Origin: WHSW01 sp963828755 | GTDB lineage: Bacteria > Actinomycetota > Thermoleophilia > Solirubrobacterales > 70-9 | Assembly: GCA_963828755.1 (NCBI GenBank) | Contig: CAWHFY010000010.1 | Span: 1-64,000, forward strand | Direction: 5' to 3' | Length of the DNA stretch: 64,000 nucleotides | Shown: positions 50,751 through 60,145 of the stretch, in pieces | Position numbering within the stretch: the stretch's first letter is position 1 | How the letters are laid out: every line of letters starts with the position of its first letter | Made by a program: the position numbers and the translations under genes | The notes under the pieces: model-generated | The model's input: the letters and a program-made list of their open reading frames with translations, nothing else | What the model was told of the DNA's origin: nothing | The model's database searches: none

Positions 50751-52493
50751 TCAGGCGACGCCGAAGTAGTCGGCCATGATCTGGCGGACGATCGGGGCGG
50801 CCACCGTGCCGCCGTCGCCGTCGGAGTTGACGACCATCACCGCGACCGCGATCTTCGGGTCGTTCGCCGGCGCGAAGGCCGTGAACCAGGCGTCGGTCTC
50901 CTGCGGCGCGTCCTCGCCCGGGCCGAGCTCCTGACCCGGCTCGAGCGCCGCCGGCCCGAGCTCCGCGGTCCCTGTCTTGCCGGCGACCTGGATCCCCGGA
51001 AGCGCCGCGGCGACGCCGGTGCCGCGGCTGACCACGCCGATCATCAAGTCCTTAATCGTCGCCGCGGTCTGGGGCGAGGTCACGTCGACCGGGTCGTCGG
51101 GCGGCGCGAGGTCGGCACTGCGGGCGATCGCGTTCGGCAATCGGACGCCCTTGTTGGCGATCGTCTGCGAGACCGCGGCCATCTCGAGCGGCGTCGCAAG
51201 CACCTGGCCCTGGCCGATCGCGGACTCCCCGGTCTCGACGCTCTCCGAGAGCGACGTCGGGATCGAACTCTGCGGCGGGTCGACGATCTCGGTCGTCGCC
51301 GCGTCGAAGAGCGCCGGCGGCGAGTTGAACCCGTACAGCTCGGCGGTGTCGACCAGCTTTTCGCCGCCGAGCCTGGCGCCGAGCGGGGCGAACACCGTGT
51401 TGCACGACTCGGCAAAGCTCTCGGCGAACGAGCCGCCGCAGAGCTCGTCGTGCGCGTTCGGGATCTCGCGCCCGATCTCCGAGTTCGACGACTCGACCGG
51501 GAACTCGTCCGAGGTCTTGACGATCCCGGCGTCGAGCGCCCCCGTCGCCGTGATGATCTTGAAGGTCGAGCCAGGCGGCTGGGGCGCCGAGTAGGCGAGG
51601 CCGGCGAGCCCGAGCACGTCGCCGGTCTTGGCGTCGAGCACCGCGGCACCGCCGTACGTCGCGCCGAGCGCCGCAACCGCGCTGTCCTGGACATCCGGGT
51701 TGATGGCCGTGCGGACCGCCTTGCCGCGGACCGGCTCGGTGGTCGCGAGCACCCTGCCGGCGTCGACCTTGTTCTCGTCCGCGGCGCTGACCGCAAGCAG
51801 CTGGCCCCCCGGCCGGCCTGCGAGCCGCTCGTTGAAGGCGAGCTCGAGCCCCGAGGTCCCGGTCAGGGTGCCCGGGGGAAAGCCCTGAGAGGACAGCTCG
51901 CGCGCCTGGGCGCGGCTTGGGGCACCGACCTCGCCGACGACGGCCAGGGCCGCGGTGCCGACCGTACGCGCCGCAGCGGGTCCCTCGGCAAGCGGCGAGC
52001 GGTCGGTGGCGAGGATCGCAGCACGCCCCGGGGCTCGGGTCCGGCGGCTGAGTCGCTCATCGGCCGTGAGCCCGGGGTAGACGAGGTTCGGCGTCCAGGC
52101 GACCTGGTCATCGCTGATGGGCACGCTGAGATCGCCAGCGAGCTCGCCGAAGATGTTGGTCTGAAAGCGGATCGGGGCGACGGCGGCGTCGCCCTGCTCG
52201 CTCACCTCGCCCGTCGAGACCGACGTGATCGTCGCGGTCATCGCCGCGTCGTCATAGGCACGGGTGAAGCGCTCGAGCGAGAAGTCGTCGCGGGCCGCGG
52301 GCGTCAGCTCGGTGTACATCGCCTCGATGTCGCCCCGCTCCCAGGCGTCGAGGAAACGCTGCGCCGCGGGCGCGGCCGGGCCCGAGGCGACGACGACGCC
52401 GGCAACGAACGCGGCCGTCGCGACGACGACAACTGGCACCGCACGGGTGAGCATGCGGCGGCGGCGCTCCGCGGCTGAACCGGTCGCGCTCAA
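50751..52493 (-). CDS. class B penicillin-binding protein (MecA_N-type)
   Basis: 580-aa transpeptidase. One membrane anchor (VPVVVVATAAFVAGVVVA), an NTF2-like MecA_N domain (~40-150), a dimerisation domain, then the penicillin-binding domain with SxxK = Ser309-Thr-Phe-Lys312, SxN = Ser363-Cys-Asn365 and KTG = Lys506-Thr-Gly508. It cross-links peptidoglycan. The start is TTG 52493; ATG 52454 would drop a basic N-terminus usual before an anchor. Divergent from the MarP-like gene across 140 bp holding no other feature. Confidence 0.92.
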   Translation of the reverse strand: MSATGSAAERRRRMLTRAVPVVVVATAAFVAGVVVASGPAAPAAQRFLDAWERGDIEAMYTELTPAARDDFSLERFTRAYDDAAMTATITSVSTGEVSEQGDAAVAPIRFQTNIFGELAGDLSVPISDDQVAWTPNLVYPGLTADERLSRRTRAPGRAAILATDRSPLAEGPAAARTVGTAALAVVGEVGAPSRAQARELSSQGFPPGTLTGTSGLELAFNERLAGRPGGQLLAVSAADENKVDAGRVLATTEPVRGKAVRTAINPDVQDSAVAALGATYGGAAVLDAKTGDVLGLAGLAYSAPQPPGSTFKIITATGALDAGIVKTSDEFPVESSNSEIGREIPNAHDELCGGSFAESFAESCNTVFAPLGARLGGEKLVDTAELYGFNSPPALFDAATTEIVDPPQSSIPTSLSESVETGESAIGQGQVLATPLEMAAVSQTIANKGVRLPNAIARSADLAPPDDPVDVTSPQTAATIKDLMIGVVSRGTGVAAALPGIQVAGKTGTAELGPAALEPGQELGPGEDAPQETDAWFTAFAPANDPKIAVAVMVVNSDGDGGTVAAPIVRQIMADYFGVA

Positions 52494-52633
52494 CTTCGGC
52501 GATTCCGTTCGCTAGCGTTTTCGACCCCGCCACGTCGCATCTGCGACCCGATTTCCATGCGGGACAAGGTAGTGCCTTCCAGTTTCGCAATGGCCGCTGA
52601 ACGACTGCGTGCAGCGCGGGATCGAACGCGGCG

Positions 52634-53785
52634 ATGAGCCTCGTCGACGTCGGCATCGTCCTGTTCGTGATCGCGCTCGCCGCGGTCGGCTACACCCGCG
52701 GACTGATCGCGAGCGCCCTGCCGCTGGTCGGCTTCGTCGGTGGGATCGCCCTCGGGGCCCGGGTCGGGCCGACGCTCTTGCCCGACGGGGCCGAGTCGTC
52801 ATACGCGCCGCTGGTCGCCGTGCTCACCGGCGTCCTGCTCGGCGCCTTCCTGGCGGTCGCGCTCGACGGACTGGGCCGGCGCATCCGGGAACGGATCGGC
52901 GCCGGCGCGGTCGGCATCGCCGACGGAATCGGCGGCGCGATCCTGCTCGCCGCGCTGGGCCTGCTGCTCGCCTGGGGCTTTGGCGCCGTCGCGTTGCACG
53001 CGAGTGGCAGCCAGGCCCGCGACCTGCGTGAGGCCGTGCAGCGCTCGGTGATCCTCGGCGCGCTCAACGACGCCCTGCCGCCTTCCGGGCCGCTGCTGCA
53101 CGTGCTGCGCCGGGTGGACCCGCGCCCGATCGTGCGCGGGCCGGACGCCGACGTCCCTCCGCCCGAGCCGGCCGGCGTCGACGACCCCGACGTGCGGGCC
53201 GCCGGCGACTCGAGCGTTCGGGTGCTCGGCACGGCGTGCGGGCTCGGGGTCGAGGGGTCGGGCTGGATCGCGGCCCCGGGTGTCGTGGTAACCAACGCGC
53301 ACGTCGTCGCCGGCCAGGACGACACGACGGTCACGGTTGAGGGTGGATCCGCGCTCGACGCGACCGCGGTTCACTACGACAGTCGCAACGACCTCGCCCT
53401 GCTGGTCGTCGACGGGCTCTCGGCGGCACCGCTCGAGCTCGCCGAGCGGCCGCGCAAGGGCACCGACGGAGCCGTGATCGGATACCCAGAAAACGGGCCG
53501 CTTCGGTTCGAGCCGGCGCGGCTCGGGCGCACCGGCAGGGTCAACAGCCAGGATTCCTACGGCCGCGGGCCGGTCGAGCGCGAGATGACGCCGTTTCGGG
53601 GCGACGTACGCAGCGGCAACTCCGGCGGCCCACTGGTCGACCTCGACGGCCGCGTGCTCACGACCGTGTTCGCGGCGACCACCGGAACCGGTGAGGGCAA
53701 CGGCCTGGGGGTGCCGAACCGGATCGTCGCGCGCGCGCTCGACGGTAGGCTGGAACCCACGGACACCGGCCCATGTGCAGCCTGA
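52634..53785 (+). CDS. MarP-like membrane serine protease
   Basis: 383 aa. Four N-terminal helices form a CvpA/colicin-V-production-like membrane domain (1-~125), followed by a trypsin-like periplasmic protease with His223 (TNAHVVAG), Asp253 (RNDLALL) and Ser330 (SGNSGGP). This is the architecture of mycobacterial MarP, which cleaves a peptidoglycan hydrolase under acid and oxidative stress. The divergent neighbour is a PBP, in keeping with a wall-related role. ATG 52634 lacks a clear Shine-Dalgarno. Confidence 0.92.
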   Translation: MSLVDVGIVLFVIALAAVGYTRGLIASALPLVGFVGGIALGARVGPTLLPDGAESSYAPLVAVLTGVLLGAFLAVALDGLGRRIRERIGAGAVGIADGIGGAILLAALGLLLAWGFGAVALHASGSQARDLREAVQRSVILGALNDALPPSGPLLHVLRRVDPRPIVRGPDADVPPPEPAGVDDPDVRAAGDSSVRVLGTACGLGVEGSGWIAAPGVVVTNAHVVAGQDDTTVTVEGGSALDATAVHYDSRNDLALLVVDGLSAAPLELAERPRKGTDGAVIGYPENGPLRFEPARLGRTGRVNSQDSYGRGPVEREMTPFRGDVRSGNSGGPLVDLDGRVLTTVFAATTGTGEGNGLGVPNRIVARALDGRLEPTDTGPCAA

Positions 53786-53837
53786 TCGAGATCGAAATCG
53801 CCGCGAGAGTGCTGGCCCAGCGGAGCCGTTCGCTAAC

Positions 53838-54227
53838 GTGGACGCCCGGGTGGAGGCCGCGAGCGAACAGCATCGCGCAGCAATCGATGGCGCGGGGGGC
53901 GACGAGCCCCGCGAGTCGTTCAGCCCGGAATTTCACGCCGCGGTGGAGCTGATCGGCCGCCGCTGGACTGGCGCGATCCTCTGGGCGCTCGCCGACCGGC
54001 CGCTGTACTTCGCCGAGCTGACCGGGTGCGTCCCCGGCCTCTCCGACCGGCTCGCGTCGCGCCGGCTCCGCGAGCTCGAGAGCGTCGGGCTGGTCGAGCG
54101 CGCCGTCCACAACGGCGCTCCGGCGCGGGTCTCCTACGCGCTGACCGAGAAGGGCCGCGCGCTCGAGCCGGTGCTCTCCCAGCTCGAGGAATGGGCGCGC
54201 GCCTGGAAGCTCAGCTCGTACCGCTGA
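53838..54227 (+). CDS. HxlR-family transcriptional regulator
   Basis: 129 aa. The winged helix is FHAAVELIGRRWTGAILWAL, then FAELTGCVPGLSDRLASRRLRELE and the wing PARVSYALTEKGRAL. It lacks the cysteine tail of the other HxlR protein. I choose GTG 53838, since upstream codons overlap the MarP gene and are Arg/Pro-rich. Its last ~94 bp overlap the convergent GNAT gene. Confidence 0.83.
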   Translation: MDARVEAASEQHRAAIDGAGGDEPRESFSPEFHAAVELIGRRWTGAILWALADRPLYFAELTGCVPGLSDRLASRRLRELESVGLVERAVHNGAPARVSYALTEKGRALEPVLSQLEEWARAWKLSSYR

Positions 54228-54706
54228 TAGGTGAGCTGCTCGCGGCCCCAGCGTGGGCCGCTCTGCTCCCAGCGCAGCTCGAACCCGTGCGAGCGGTACA
54301 GGTGGGCGGCGCCGCGCAGGTCGCTGAAGGTCTCGAGAGCGAGCCCGCCGTAACGGGCTCGTGCCTCGGCGATCAGCTCGTCGAGCATCCGGCGCCCGAG
54401 CCCGCGGCCGCGCAGGGACCGGTCGAGCACGAACCAGCGCACCGCCCCGATGCCGTCCCCCTCGTCGGTGAGCGCGAGGCTGCCGGCGTGACGGCCGCCC
54501 CGCTCGACGATCCACAGCGCCTCGCCGGAGCGGGGGAAGCCGCGCACGCCGGCGGCCGCGACGCTCGCGCCGACGTGCGCCTCGAAGGTCGAGTCGAGCC
54601 CGAACTCGGGGAGGTAGGTGGCGCCGTGGTGCGCGACGATCGCGCCCAGGTCGCCTGGCCGCAGGTCGCGCCGGATCGTCGGCTGGGGCGCCTGTTCACC
54701 GTTCAT
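54134..54706 (-). CDS. GNAT-family N-acetyltransferase
   Basis: 190 aa. The acetyl-CoA-binding motif A is VRWFVLDRSLRGRGLGRRMLDELI, preceded by SLALTDEG and followed by LETFSDLRGAAHLYRSHGFEL, the usual GNAT end. The last ~30 residues (SFQARAHSSSWESTGSSARP) lie in the overlap with the HxlR gene and look like run-on. The start is ATG 54706; GTG 54727 adds seven residues. Similar proteins occur fused to MarR-type regulators, and the adjacent regulator is suggestive only. Confidence 0.8.
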   Translation of the reverse strand: MNGEQAPQPTIRRDLRPGDLGAIVAHHGATYLPEFGLDSTFEAHVGASVAAAGVRGFPRSGEALWIVERGGRHAGSLALTDEGDGIGAVRWFVLDRSLRGRGLGRRMLDELIAEARARYGGLALETFSDLRGAAHLYRSHGFELRWEQSGPRWGREQLTYQRYELSFQARAHSSSWESTGSSARPFSVSA

Positions 54707-54758
54707 GGGCCGAGTCTCGCCGATCACATCAATCGAGGCAAGATGTAGTTGTCACTGA

Positions 54759-54781
54759 ATTGATCGTGAATTACGATCAAT
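54759..54781 (+). promoter_or_regulatory. perfect LysR-type operator
   Basis: ATTGATCGT and ACGATCAAT are exact 9-bp complements around a 5-bp centre and fit the T-N11-A rule of LysR sites. The right arm contains TACGAT (54772-54777), 8 nt before the LysR ATG, so binding would block the gene's own promoter. A further half-site ATCAATCG lies at 54728-54735. Confidence 0.65.
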
Positions 54782-54785
54782 CGTC

Positions 54786-55673
54786 ATGGAGCTGCGCCAG
54801 CTCGTCTACGCCGAGGCGGTCGCCCGACACCGGCACTTCACCCGCGCCGCCGAGGAGCTGCACGTCGCCCAGTCGGCGCTCTCGCACCAGATCCGCCGGC
54901 TCGAGGGCGAGCTCGGCACCGAGCTGTTCGAGCGCACGAGCCGCAGGGTCGCCCCGACCGAGGCAGGCGAGGCGGTCGCCCACCACGCGCGCCGGGTGCT
55001 CGCCGAGCTCGACGAGATCCGTGGCGAGGTCGATGAGCTCCGCGGCCTGGTCCGCGGGCGGGTCTCGATCGGGGCGTTGCTGCCGGCGGGGGAGGTCGAG
55101 GTGACGACGCTGCTGGCGAGCTTCAACCGGGCCTTCCCGGCGATCGAGGTCAGCCTGCGCGAGGGCACGGCCGCCGACCTGCGCGAGCTGCTCGAGGCCG
55201 ACCAGCTCGACGTTGCCTTCTCCCTGGTCGCCGGCGACCCGCCGCCGAGCCTCGAGCTCGTCCAGCTCAGCGAGGAGGAGGTGGTCGCCGCCTACCCGCC
55301 CGGCGGCGCCCCGGCGAAGCCGCAGGTTAACGCGGCCGACCTGGCCTCCGAGGCGCTCGCGACCCCGCGCTCGGGCTCGGCGATCAAGCTGGCCCTCGAC
55401 GAGTTCTTCGAGCGCGCGGGCCATCGGGTCCAACTCTCGCTGGAGAGCGGCGATCCGTACCTGATCCGCTGCCTGGTCTCCGACGGGTTCGGAGCCGCGA
55501 TCTTGCCCGCGTCGATCACCCGCCGCGCCGGGCCGCCGGTCGAGACCCGGCCGTTGAACCCGCCGCTGCGGCTTCCGGTCTGCCTGGCCTGGCGCCGCGG
55601 CCGCCACCGCTCGGCGGCCGCGACGGCGCTGATCGAGTTCGTCCGTGCGGAGACCGCCGGGCTCAGCGGCTAG
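54786..55673 (+). CDS. LysR-family transcriptional regulator
   Basis: 295 aa. The N-terminal helix-turn-helix is FTRAAEELHVAQSALSHQIRRLE, standard for the family, and the co-inducer domain follows (VSIGALLPAGEVEVTTLL onward). It resembles LysR proteins controlling oxidative or aromatic metabolism only in general terms. The dyad directly upstream is its likely operator (autoregulation, and control of the divergent GNAT gene). The end overlaps the STAS gene by 11 bp. Confidence 0.92.
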   Translation: MELRQLVYAEAVARHRHFTRAAEELHVAQSALSHQIRRLEGELGTELFERTSRRVAPTEAGEAVAHHARRVLAELDEIRGEVDELRGLVRGRVSIGALLPAGEVEVTTLLASFNRAFPAIEVSLREGTAADLRELLEADQLDVAFSLVAGDPPPSLELVQLSEEEVVAAYPPGGAPAKPQVNAADLASEALATPRSGSAIKLALDEFFERAGHRVQLSLESGDPYLIRCLVSDGFGAAILPASITRRAGPPVETRPLNPPLRLPVCLAWRRGRHRSAAATALIEFVRAETAGLSG

Positions 55674-56019
55674 CGCCGCCGAGCTCGAGCTTCGCTTGCT
55701 CGAGCTCGTCGAAGATCGGGATCGCGGCGATGATCCCGGTCAGCTCGAGGAGCTGGGTCACTCGCGGTGAGGGCCGGGCGATCACCATTTGGTGCCCGAG
55801 GCGGTCGGCCTGCCGGGAGGCGCTGACCAGGGCACGCAGCCCGGACGAGTCAAGGAACGTGCACGCGGCGAGGTCGACGATCAGATGGGCGGCCGCGAGC
55901 GACTTGAGCATGGCCCGCTCGAAGTGGTCGGCGGAGGCCAGGTCGACCTCGCCGTCGACGACGGCGACGCGCAGCGGGCCGAGGTCCGAGATCACCACAC
56001 TCGAAGGCTGTTCTGCCAT
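55663..56019 (-). CDS. STAS-domain anti-sigma factor antagonist
   Basis: 118 aa. VVDGEVDLASADHFERAM, LIVDLAACTFLDSSGLRALVSA and GIIAAIPIFDEL are the SpoIIAA/RsbV-type STAS fold. The phospho-acceptor serine lies in FLDSSGL. It would bind an anti-sigma kinase and release a sigma factor. No kinase or sigma gene is adjacent. ATG 56019 has GGAAGGA at good distance, whereas the longer start at 56058 has none. Confidence 0.9.
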   Translation of the reverse strand: MAEQPSSVVISDLGPLRVAVVDGEVDLASADHFERAMLKSLAAAHLIVDLAACTFLDSSGLRALVSASRQADRLGHQMVIARPSPRVTQLLELTGIIAAIPIFDELEQAKLELGGASR

Positions 56020-56081
56020 CGCGTCCTTCCGCTGCGGGAATCGGCCCAACGCCGACATCCTGTAACAGCGCGGACAGTTAT

Positions 56082-56666
56082 CTACCAGCTTCGGGGATTT
56101 CCGGGCGGGATCCGGTCGCGGACCAGAGTCGCCGCGGTCACCTCGACCGGCGGCGGCGCGGTCGTGGCGCGATACAGATCGAGCTCACCCGGACCGAGCG
56201 CGTCGAACGCGGCCTCGACCGTCGCGCGGTAGTTGGCGACGATGATCGCGTCGGCCGGTGCAACCGGGCGGTAATGCTCGGCGCGCGCGACGTAGGCGTA
56301 GATGAGGTCGAGGCCCGCGGCGCGGGGGTCGGCCGCGGATACCGAATCGGTGACGTCGACCCGCCGATAGCGGATCTCGCGCAGGTCGAGGCGCTCGAGC
56401 TCGGCGTCCTCGAGTTCGATCAGGGCCCCGTTCGGGTGCGGCCCAGCGGGCGCCGGCTCGAGGTTGAGCCCGAGGCAGTAGGCCGGCTCGGAGCCGTCTG
56501 GGCGAGCGAAGGTCTTCTCCGAGGTCCGGTTATCGCGGGCGAGCGACCAGGCGCGGGTCCAGCCCCGCAGGCGGGCGGGGATCGGTGCGACCGGCCGGCC
56601 GAGCGTGTGCGAGGCGCTCGCCGGGCTGACCAGCGAGGCGTAGCCGAAGACCGCGAGACGGCTCAA
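56082..56666 (-). CDS. gamma-glutamylcyclotransferase-like protein
   Basis: About 194 aa with the GGCT/AIG2 opening RLAVFGYASLVSPAS, then RLRGWTRAWSLARDNRTSEK and the hydrophobic NGALIELEDAELERLDLRE, where a Glu acts as general base in true cyclotransferases. The reaction is presumably on gamma-glutamyl peptides or amines. TTG 56666 overlaps the stop of the upstream helicase gene (TTGA) and puts the conserved strand at residue 4. GTG 56681 is an alternative. Confidence 0.75.
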   Translation of the reverse strand: MSRLAVFGYASLVSPASASHTLGRPVAPIPARLRGWTRAWSLARDNRTSEKTFARPDGSEPAYCLGLNLEPAPAGPHPNGALIELEDAELERLDLREIRYRRVDVTDSVSAADPRAAGLDLIYAYVARAEHYRPVAPADAIIVANYRATVEAAFDALGPGELDLYRATTAPPPVEVTAATLVRDRIPPGNPRSW

Positions 56667-59600
56667 TCCTGCGGCCGCCACTTCGGGTGCGGGCACAGGC
56701 GCGCCGCCGCCGGGCAGCCGTGACAAAGCGCCGCGTAGGGCTCGGGGGTCGGGTCGAACTCGCCCGAGCGCATCCGCTCGACGATGCGCTCCAGGCGGGC
56801 GCGCACGCCGTCGACCTCGTCGGCTCCGATCACCGCCTCGACGGGACGGTCGGGGGCCTCGAGAAAGACGTGCAGCACGCGCGCGCCGCGATCCCCCGCC
56901 GCGAGCGCGTAGACCTCGCGCTGGGCGCGGTAGCGCTCGGCGAGCTCGGCCGGCTCGCGGCCGGCGAGCGCGTCGGTCTTGTAGTCGATCACCGTCGGCA
57001 GGGCGTCGGCGGACTCGGCCAGCAGGTCGATCTGCCCGCGGATCACCGTCGGCCCGAGCGCGAGCACGAACGGCACCTCCGGGCGCAGCCCGACGCCGTT
57101 ACCGAGCTCCCGGCAGAGCGGGGAGTCGAGCCAGGCGGCGACGAGCGCGGCCGCGCGGGCGCCTGCGGCGCGGCTGGCGCCGACGCCCTCGCCGGCCAGC
57201 AGGCGCTCGATCAGCTCGTCGGGAGGCCGTTGCCAGCCCCGCCGGGCGCTCCACTCGAGCGCCGCGTGGACCGCGTTGCCGACCCCGAGCGCCAGCCGGC
57301 GCGGTACCTCGGGCTCGGCGAGCTCGTCCTCGGGCTCGGGCTGCTCGGTGTCGGCGGTCGCAGGGCCGGCCGCGAGCGGCTCGCGGGCGCCGAGGACCCG
57401 CTCCACGTAGAACCGGTAGCCGCACCGCTCATAGAGGGCGAGCGCCGAGTAGGACAGGTGGCCGACCGAAACAGGCGCCGCTCGCGCCTCGACCAGCGGC
57501 GGCGGGGCGACGACTCCCGCGAGCGGCTCGGGCTCAGGCGGCGGGTCGAAGCGCCGCACGAGCTCGGCGGCGCGTTCCGGCCCCGGCTCGGAGATCCGGA
57601 TCTCGAGCGCGGCCTCTGGCAACCGGTCGGCGGACTCGATCGGCCGCGCGCCGGGCAGGGTGACGATCTGCGCGCCGCCGTCCCAGCCGGCCTCCGCGAG
57701 CGCGGGCAGCAGGCGGCGCAGCGGCGAGTCGCTCGGCTTCGCCTGCTCGGCGGGCTCGGCATCGCTCGGCCGGTAGGAGCCGCTGAGGATCAGCCGGTCC
57801 TCGGCGCGCGAGGCAGCAACGTAGGTCAGCCGGCAGCCCTCCTCGGATTCGGCGACGCCCTCGGCCTCGTTCAGGTCGGTGAGCTCCCAGAGCCCGAAGG
57901 ACTTCGCGGAGGCGAACACGAGCCGCATCCCGAAGCGATCGCGCTCCGGCTCGCCCGGCAACGGCGGCGGCCCGATCACCAGGTCGCCGTTGCGGTGGCC
58001 GGCGGCGAGCCCGCGGCCGAGGTCGGGGACCGCGACGATCGGGAACTGCAGGCCCTTGGCCGCGTGCACGGTCATCACGCGGACACCGTCGTGACCCTCG
58101 GCCTGGACCGCGGCCATGCCCTCGCGCTCGTCGCGCTCGGTGCTCTCCGCCGCCGAGGCGAGAAAGCCGCCGAGGTCGCGTCCTTCGCTCGCCTCGTAGT
58201 CGCGCGCCAAGCGCATCAGCTTGCGCACGTTTGCCATCCGGCCCACGCCGCCGGGGCGGGCGATCAGCCCGAGGTCGTAGCCGAACGCGTCCATGGTCCG
58301 CTCGACCAGCGCCTCGAGCGTCAGCAACGGCGCCTGGGGGCGCAGCGCGGCGACGATCGAGCAGAAGCGCTCGAGCCGCTGCACGTCCTCGGGCTCGATG
58401 TGGTCGAGCCACTCCGTCTCGGCGTGCTCGGGTTCGCGCCCGTCGCCGTAGCGCCACTCGAGCAGCGGCCAGACGTGCCGCGCGCTGCCGCCCTCGCCGC
58501 GGGCCGCCTGGCGCAGCAGCCAGAGCGCGTCGGGGCTGACCCCGTTCGCGAACGAGGCGAGCGCCCCGAACAGGTACTCGTCGGCGAGCGGGTTGGCGAC
58601 CACGCCGAGCAGCCGGATGAGGTCCTCAACCTGCTGCTGGGTCCAGTAGCCGCGCCCACCCACCACGAACGGGCGCAGGCCGGCGCGCTCGAGCGCCGCC
58701 TCGTAGGCGTCGACGTGGGTGAAGGCGCGCAGCAGGACGACGATCTCTCCCCGGGTCGCGTCGCCGGACTCGACCAGCTCGCGCAGGCGCTCGGCCAGCG
58801 CCCGCGCCTCGGCGATCACCTTCGACGGTGAGGCGCTCGGCGCGGGGTCGAGCTCGATCCCGTCCGCGTCCCAGCGGCGCGCCTCGCGGCCGCTGCCCTC
58901 GTCGAGCGTCAGCAGCAGCTCGACCGCACCCGGCCCGCCGTCGGGCGTGCGCCCGGCGGTCAGCTCAGAGAACCCGTCCAGCAGGGCGCGTCCGACCGCG
59001 TTGATCGCGGCGAGCACGGCGGGCCGCGAGCGGAAGTTGCCAAGCAGCGGCAGCACGTCGCGTTCCGGGTCGGCCGCCGCCGCCTCGCGCTCGCGGCGAA
59101 AGACCTCGAGGTCCGCGTTGCGGAAGCGGTAGATCGACTGGTGCTCGTCGCCGACCATGAACACCTTGGTCTCCGGGCCCCGCAGCGCCTCGACCAAGTC
59201 GAGCTGGACCCGGTTGGTGTCCTGGAACTCGTCGACCATCACGTGGTCGAAGCGGGCGCGCCAGCTCGCCGCGAGGGCCGGGTTCGCCTTCAGGAGCGCG
59301 AGCGCGCGCAGCTCGAGGTCGGAGAAGTCGAGCGCCGAGCGCTCGTTCTTGTCGGCTTCGTAGCGGTCGTGAAAGCGCTCCAGCAGGCGCTCGATCGCGG
59401 CCCGCGCGATCACCGCGGCCTCGGCCTCCGCCGGGCTCAGCTGCTCGGGCTCCTCGCCAGGCTTGCGGGCGCGGATCGGGTCGCCGACCGGCGGCAGCTC
59501 GGGATCGGACATCCCCTGGCTGCGCAGGCGCTCGTGCGCCGCGATCGTCATCGCGGTCAGCCGCCACGGCTCGTACGCGGCGGCCGCGCGAGCGACCTCG

Positions 59601-60145
59601 TGGTCGCCCGCGGCCAGCAGCTCGTCGAGCGCGGCACGGAAGGCGCGGTCGCGCAACCGCGCCGCCTGGTTCGCGTCCAGGACCCGGAACGCCGGGTCGA
59701 GCCCGGCGGCCAGCGGGTGGGCGGCGAGCAGCCGGCGACAGAAGGCGTGGATCGTCATCACCCAGGCGCGCTCAGTGGCCCGGGCGAGGCCGAGCAGCCG
59801 GTCCCCGAGTCCGCCGTCGCCGTGCGCGCGGGCGGCGCGGGAGCGGCGCCCGAGCTCGGCGCGGATCCGCGTCCGCATCTCAGCTGCAGCGCGCTCGGTG
59901 AACGTGAACGCGAGCAGCCGGTCGACCTCGACCCCGTCGTCGACGAGCGCCGCGCAGTAGCGGTCGACGAGCACGGTGGTCTTCCCGGTCCCGGCGCCCG
60001 CCTCGAGGAAGGCGTCGCGGCGACGCGCGGCGACCGCAGCCGCCTGCTCCGGGGTCGGCTCCGGGCGCGGGCTGGCGACCGGCACCTCGACCGCGCCGGC
60101 CTCCGGCTCGAGGTCGGCGAGGGTGAGCTGACCGTCGGTGCTCAC
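56663..60145 (-). CDS. AddA/AdnB-like ATP-dependent helicase-nuclease
   Basis: 1160 aa. UvrD-type helicase: Walker A GAGTGKT (50-56), LLAFTFTERAAAEMRTRI, Walker B VMVDEFQDTNRVQ and VRVMTVHAAKGLQFPIV. The C-terminal PD-(D/E)XK nuclease has VIDYKTDALAG and four cysteines (ERCGYRFY plus CHGCPAAARLC) placed like the 4Fe-4S staple of AddB/AdnAB nucleases. It unwinds and resects DNA ends for recombination. GTG 60145 overlaps the stop of the partner gene (GTGA), so the two form a complex. Confidence 0.9.
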   Translation of the reverse strand: MSTDGQLTLADLEPEAGAVEVPVASPRPEPTPEQAAAVAARRRDAFLEAGAGTGKTTVLVDRYCAALVDDGVEVDRLLAFTFTERAAAEMRTRIRAELGRRSRAARAHGDGGLGDRLLGLARATERAWVMTIHAFCRRLLAAHPLAAGLDPAFRVLDANQAARLRDRAFRAALDELLAAGDHEVARAAAAYEPWRLTAMTIAAHERLRSQGMSDPELPPVGDPIRARKPGEEPEQLSPAEAEAAVIARAAIERLLERFHDRYEADKNERSALDFSDLELRALALLKANPALAASWRARFDHVMVDEFQDTNRVQLDLVEALRGPETKVFMVGDEHQSIYRFRNADLEVFRREREAAAADPERDVLPLLGNFRSRPAVLAAINAVGRALLDGFSELTAGRTPDGGPGAVELLLTLDEGSGREARRWDADGIELDPAPSASPSKVIAEARALAERLRELVESGDATRGEIVVLLRAFTHVDAYEAALERAGLRPFVVGGRGYWTQQQVEDLIRLLGVVANPLADEYLFGALASFANGVSPDALWLLRQAARGEGGSARHVWPLLEWRYGDGREPEHAETEWLDHIEPEDVQRLERFCSIVAALRPQAPLLTLEALVERTMDAFGYDLGLIARPGGVGRMANVRKLMRLARDYEASEGRDLGGFLASAAESTERDEREGMAAVQAEGHDGVRVMTVHAAKGLQFPIVAVPDLGRGLAAGHRNGDLVIGPPPLPGEPERDRFGMRLVFASAKSFGLWELTDLNEAEGVAESEEGCRLTYVAASRAEDRLILSGSYRPSDAEPAEQAKPSDSPLRRLLPALAEAGWDGGAQIVTLPGARPIESADRLPEAALEIRISEPGPERAAELVRRFDPPPEPEPLAGVVAPPPLVEARAAPVSVGHLSYSALALYERCGYRFYVERVLGAREPLAAGPATADTEQPEPEDELAEPEVPRRLALGVGNAVHAALEWSARRGWQRPPDELIERLLAGEGVGASRAAGARAAALVAAWLDSPLCRELGNGVGLRPEVPFVLALGPTVIRGQIDLLAESADALPTVIDYKTDALAGREPAELAERYRAQREVYALAAGDRGARVLHVFLEAPDRPVEAVIGADEVDGVRARLERIVERMRSGEFDPTPEPYAALCHGCPAAARLCPHPKWRPQD

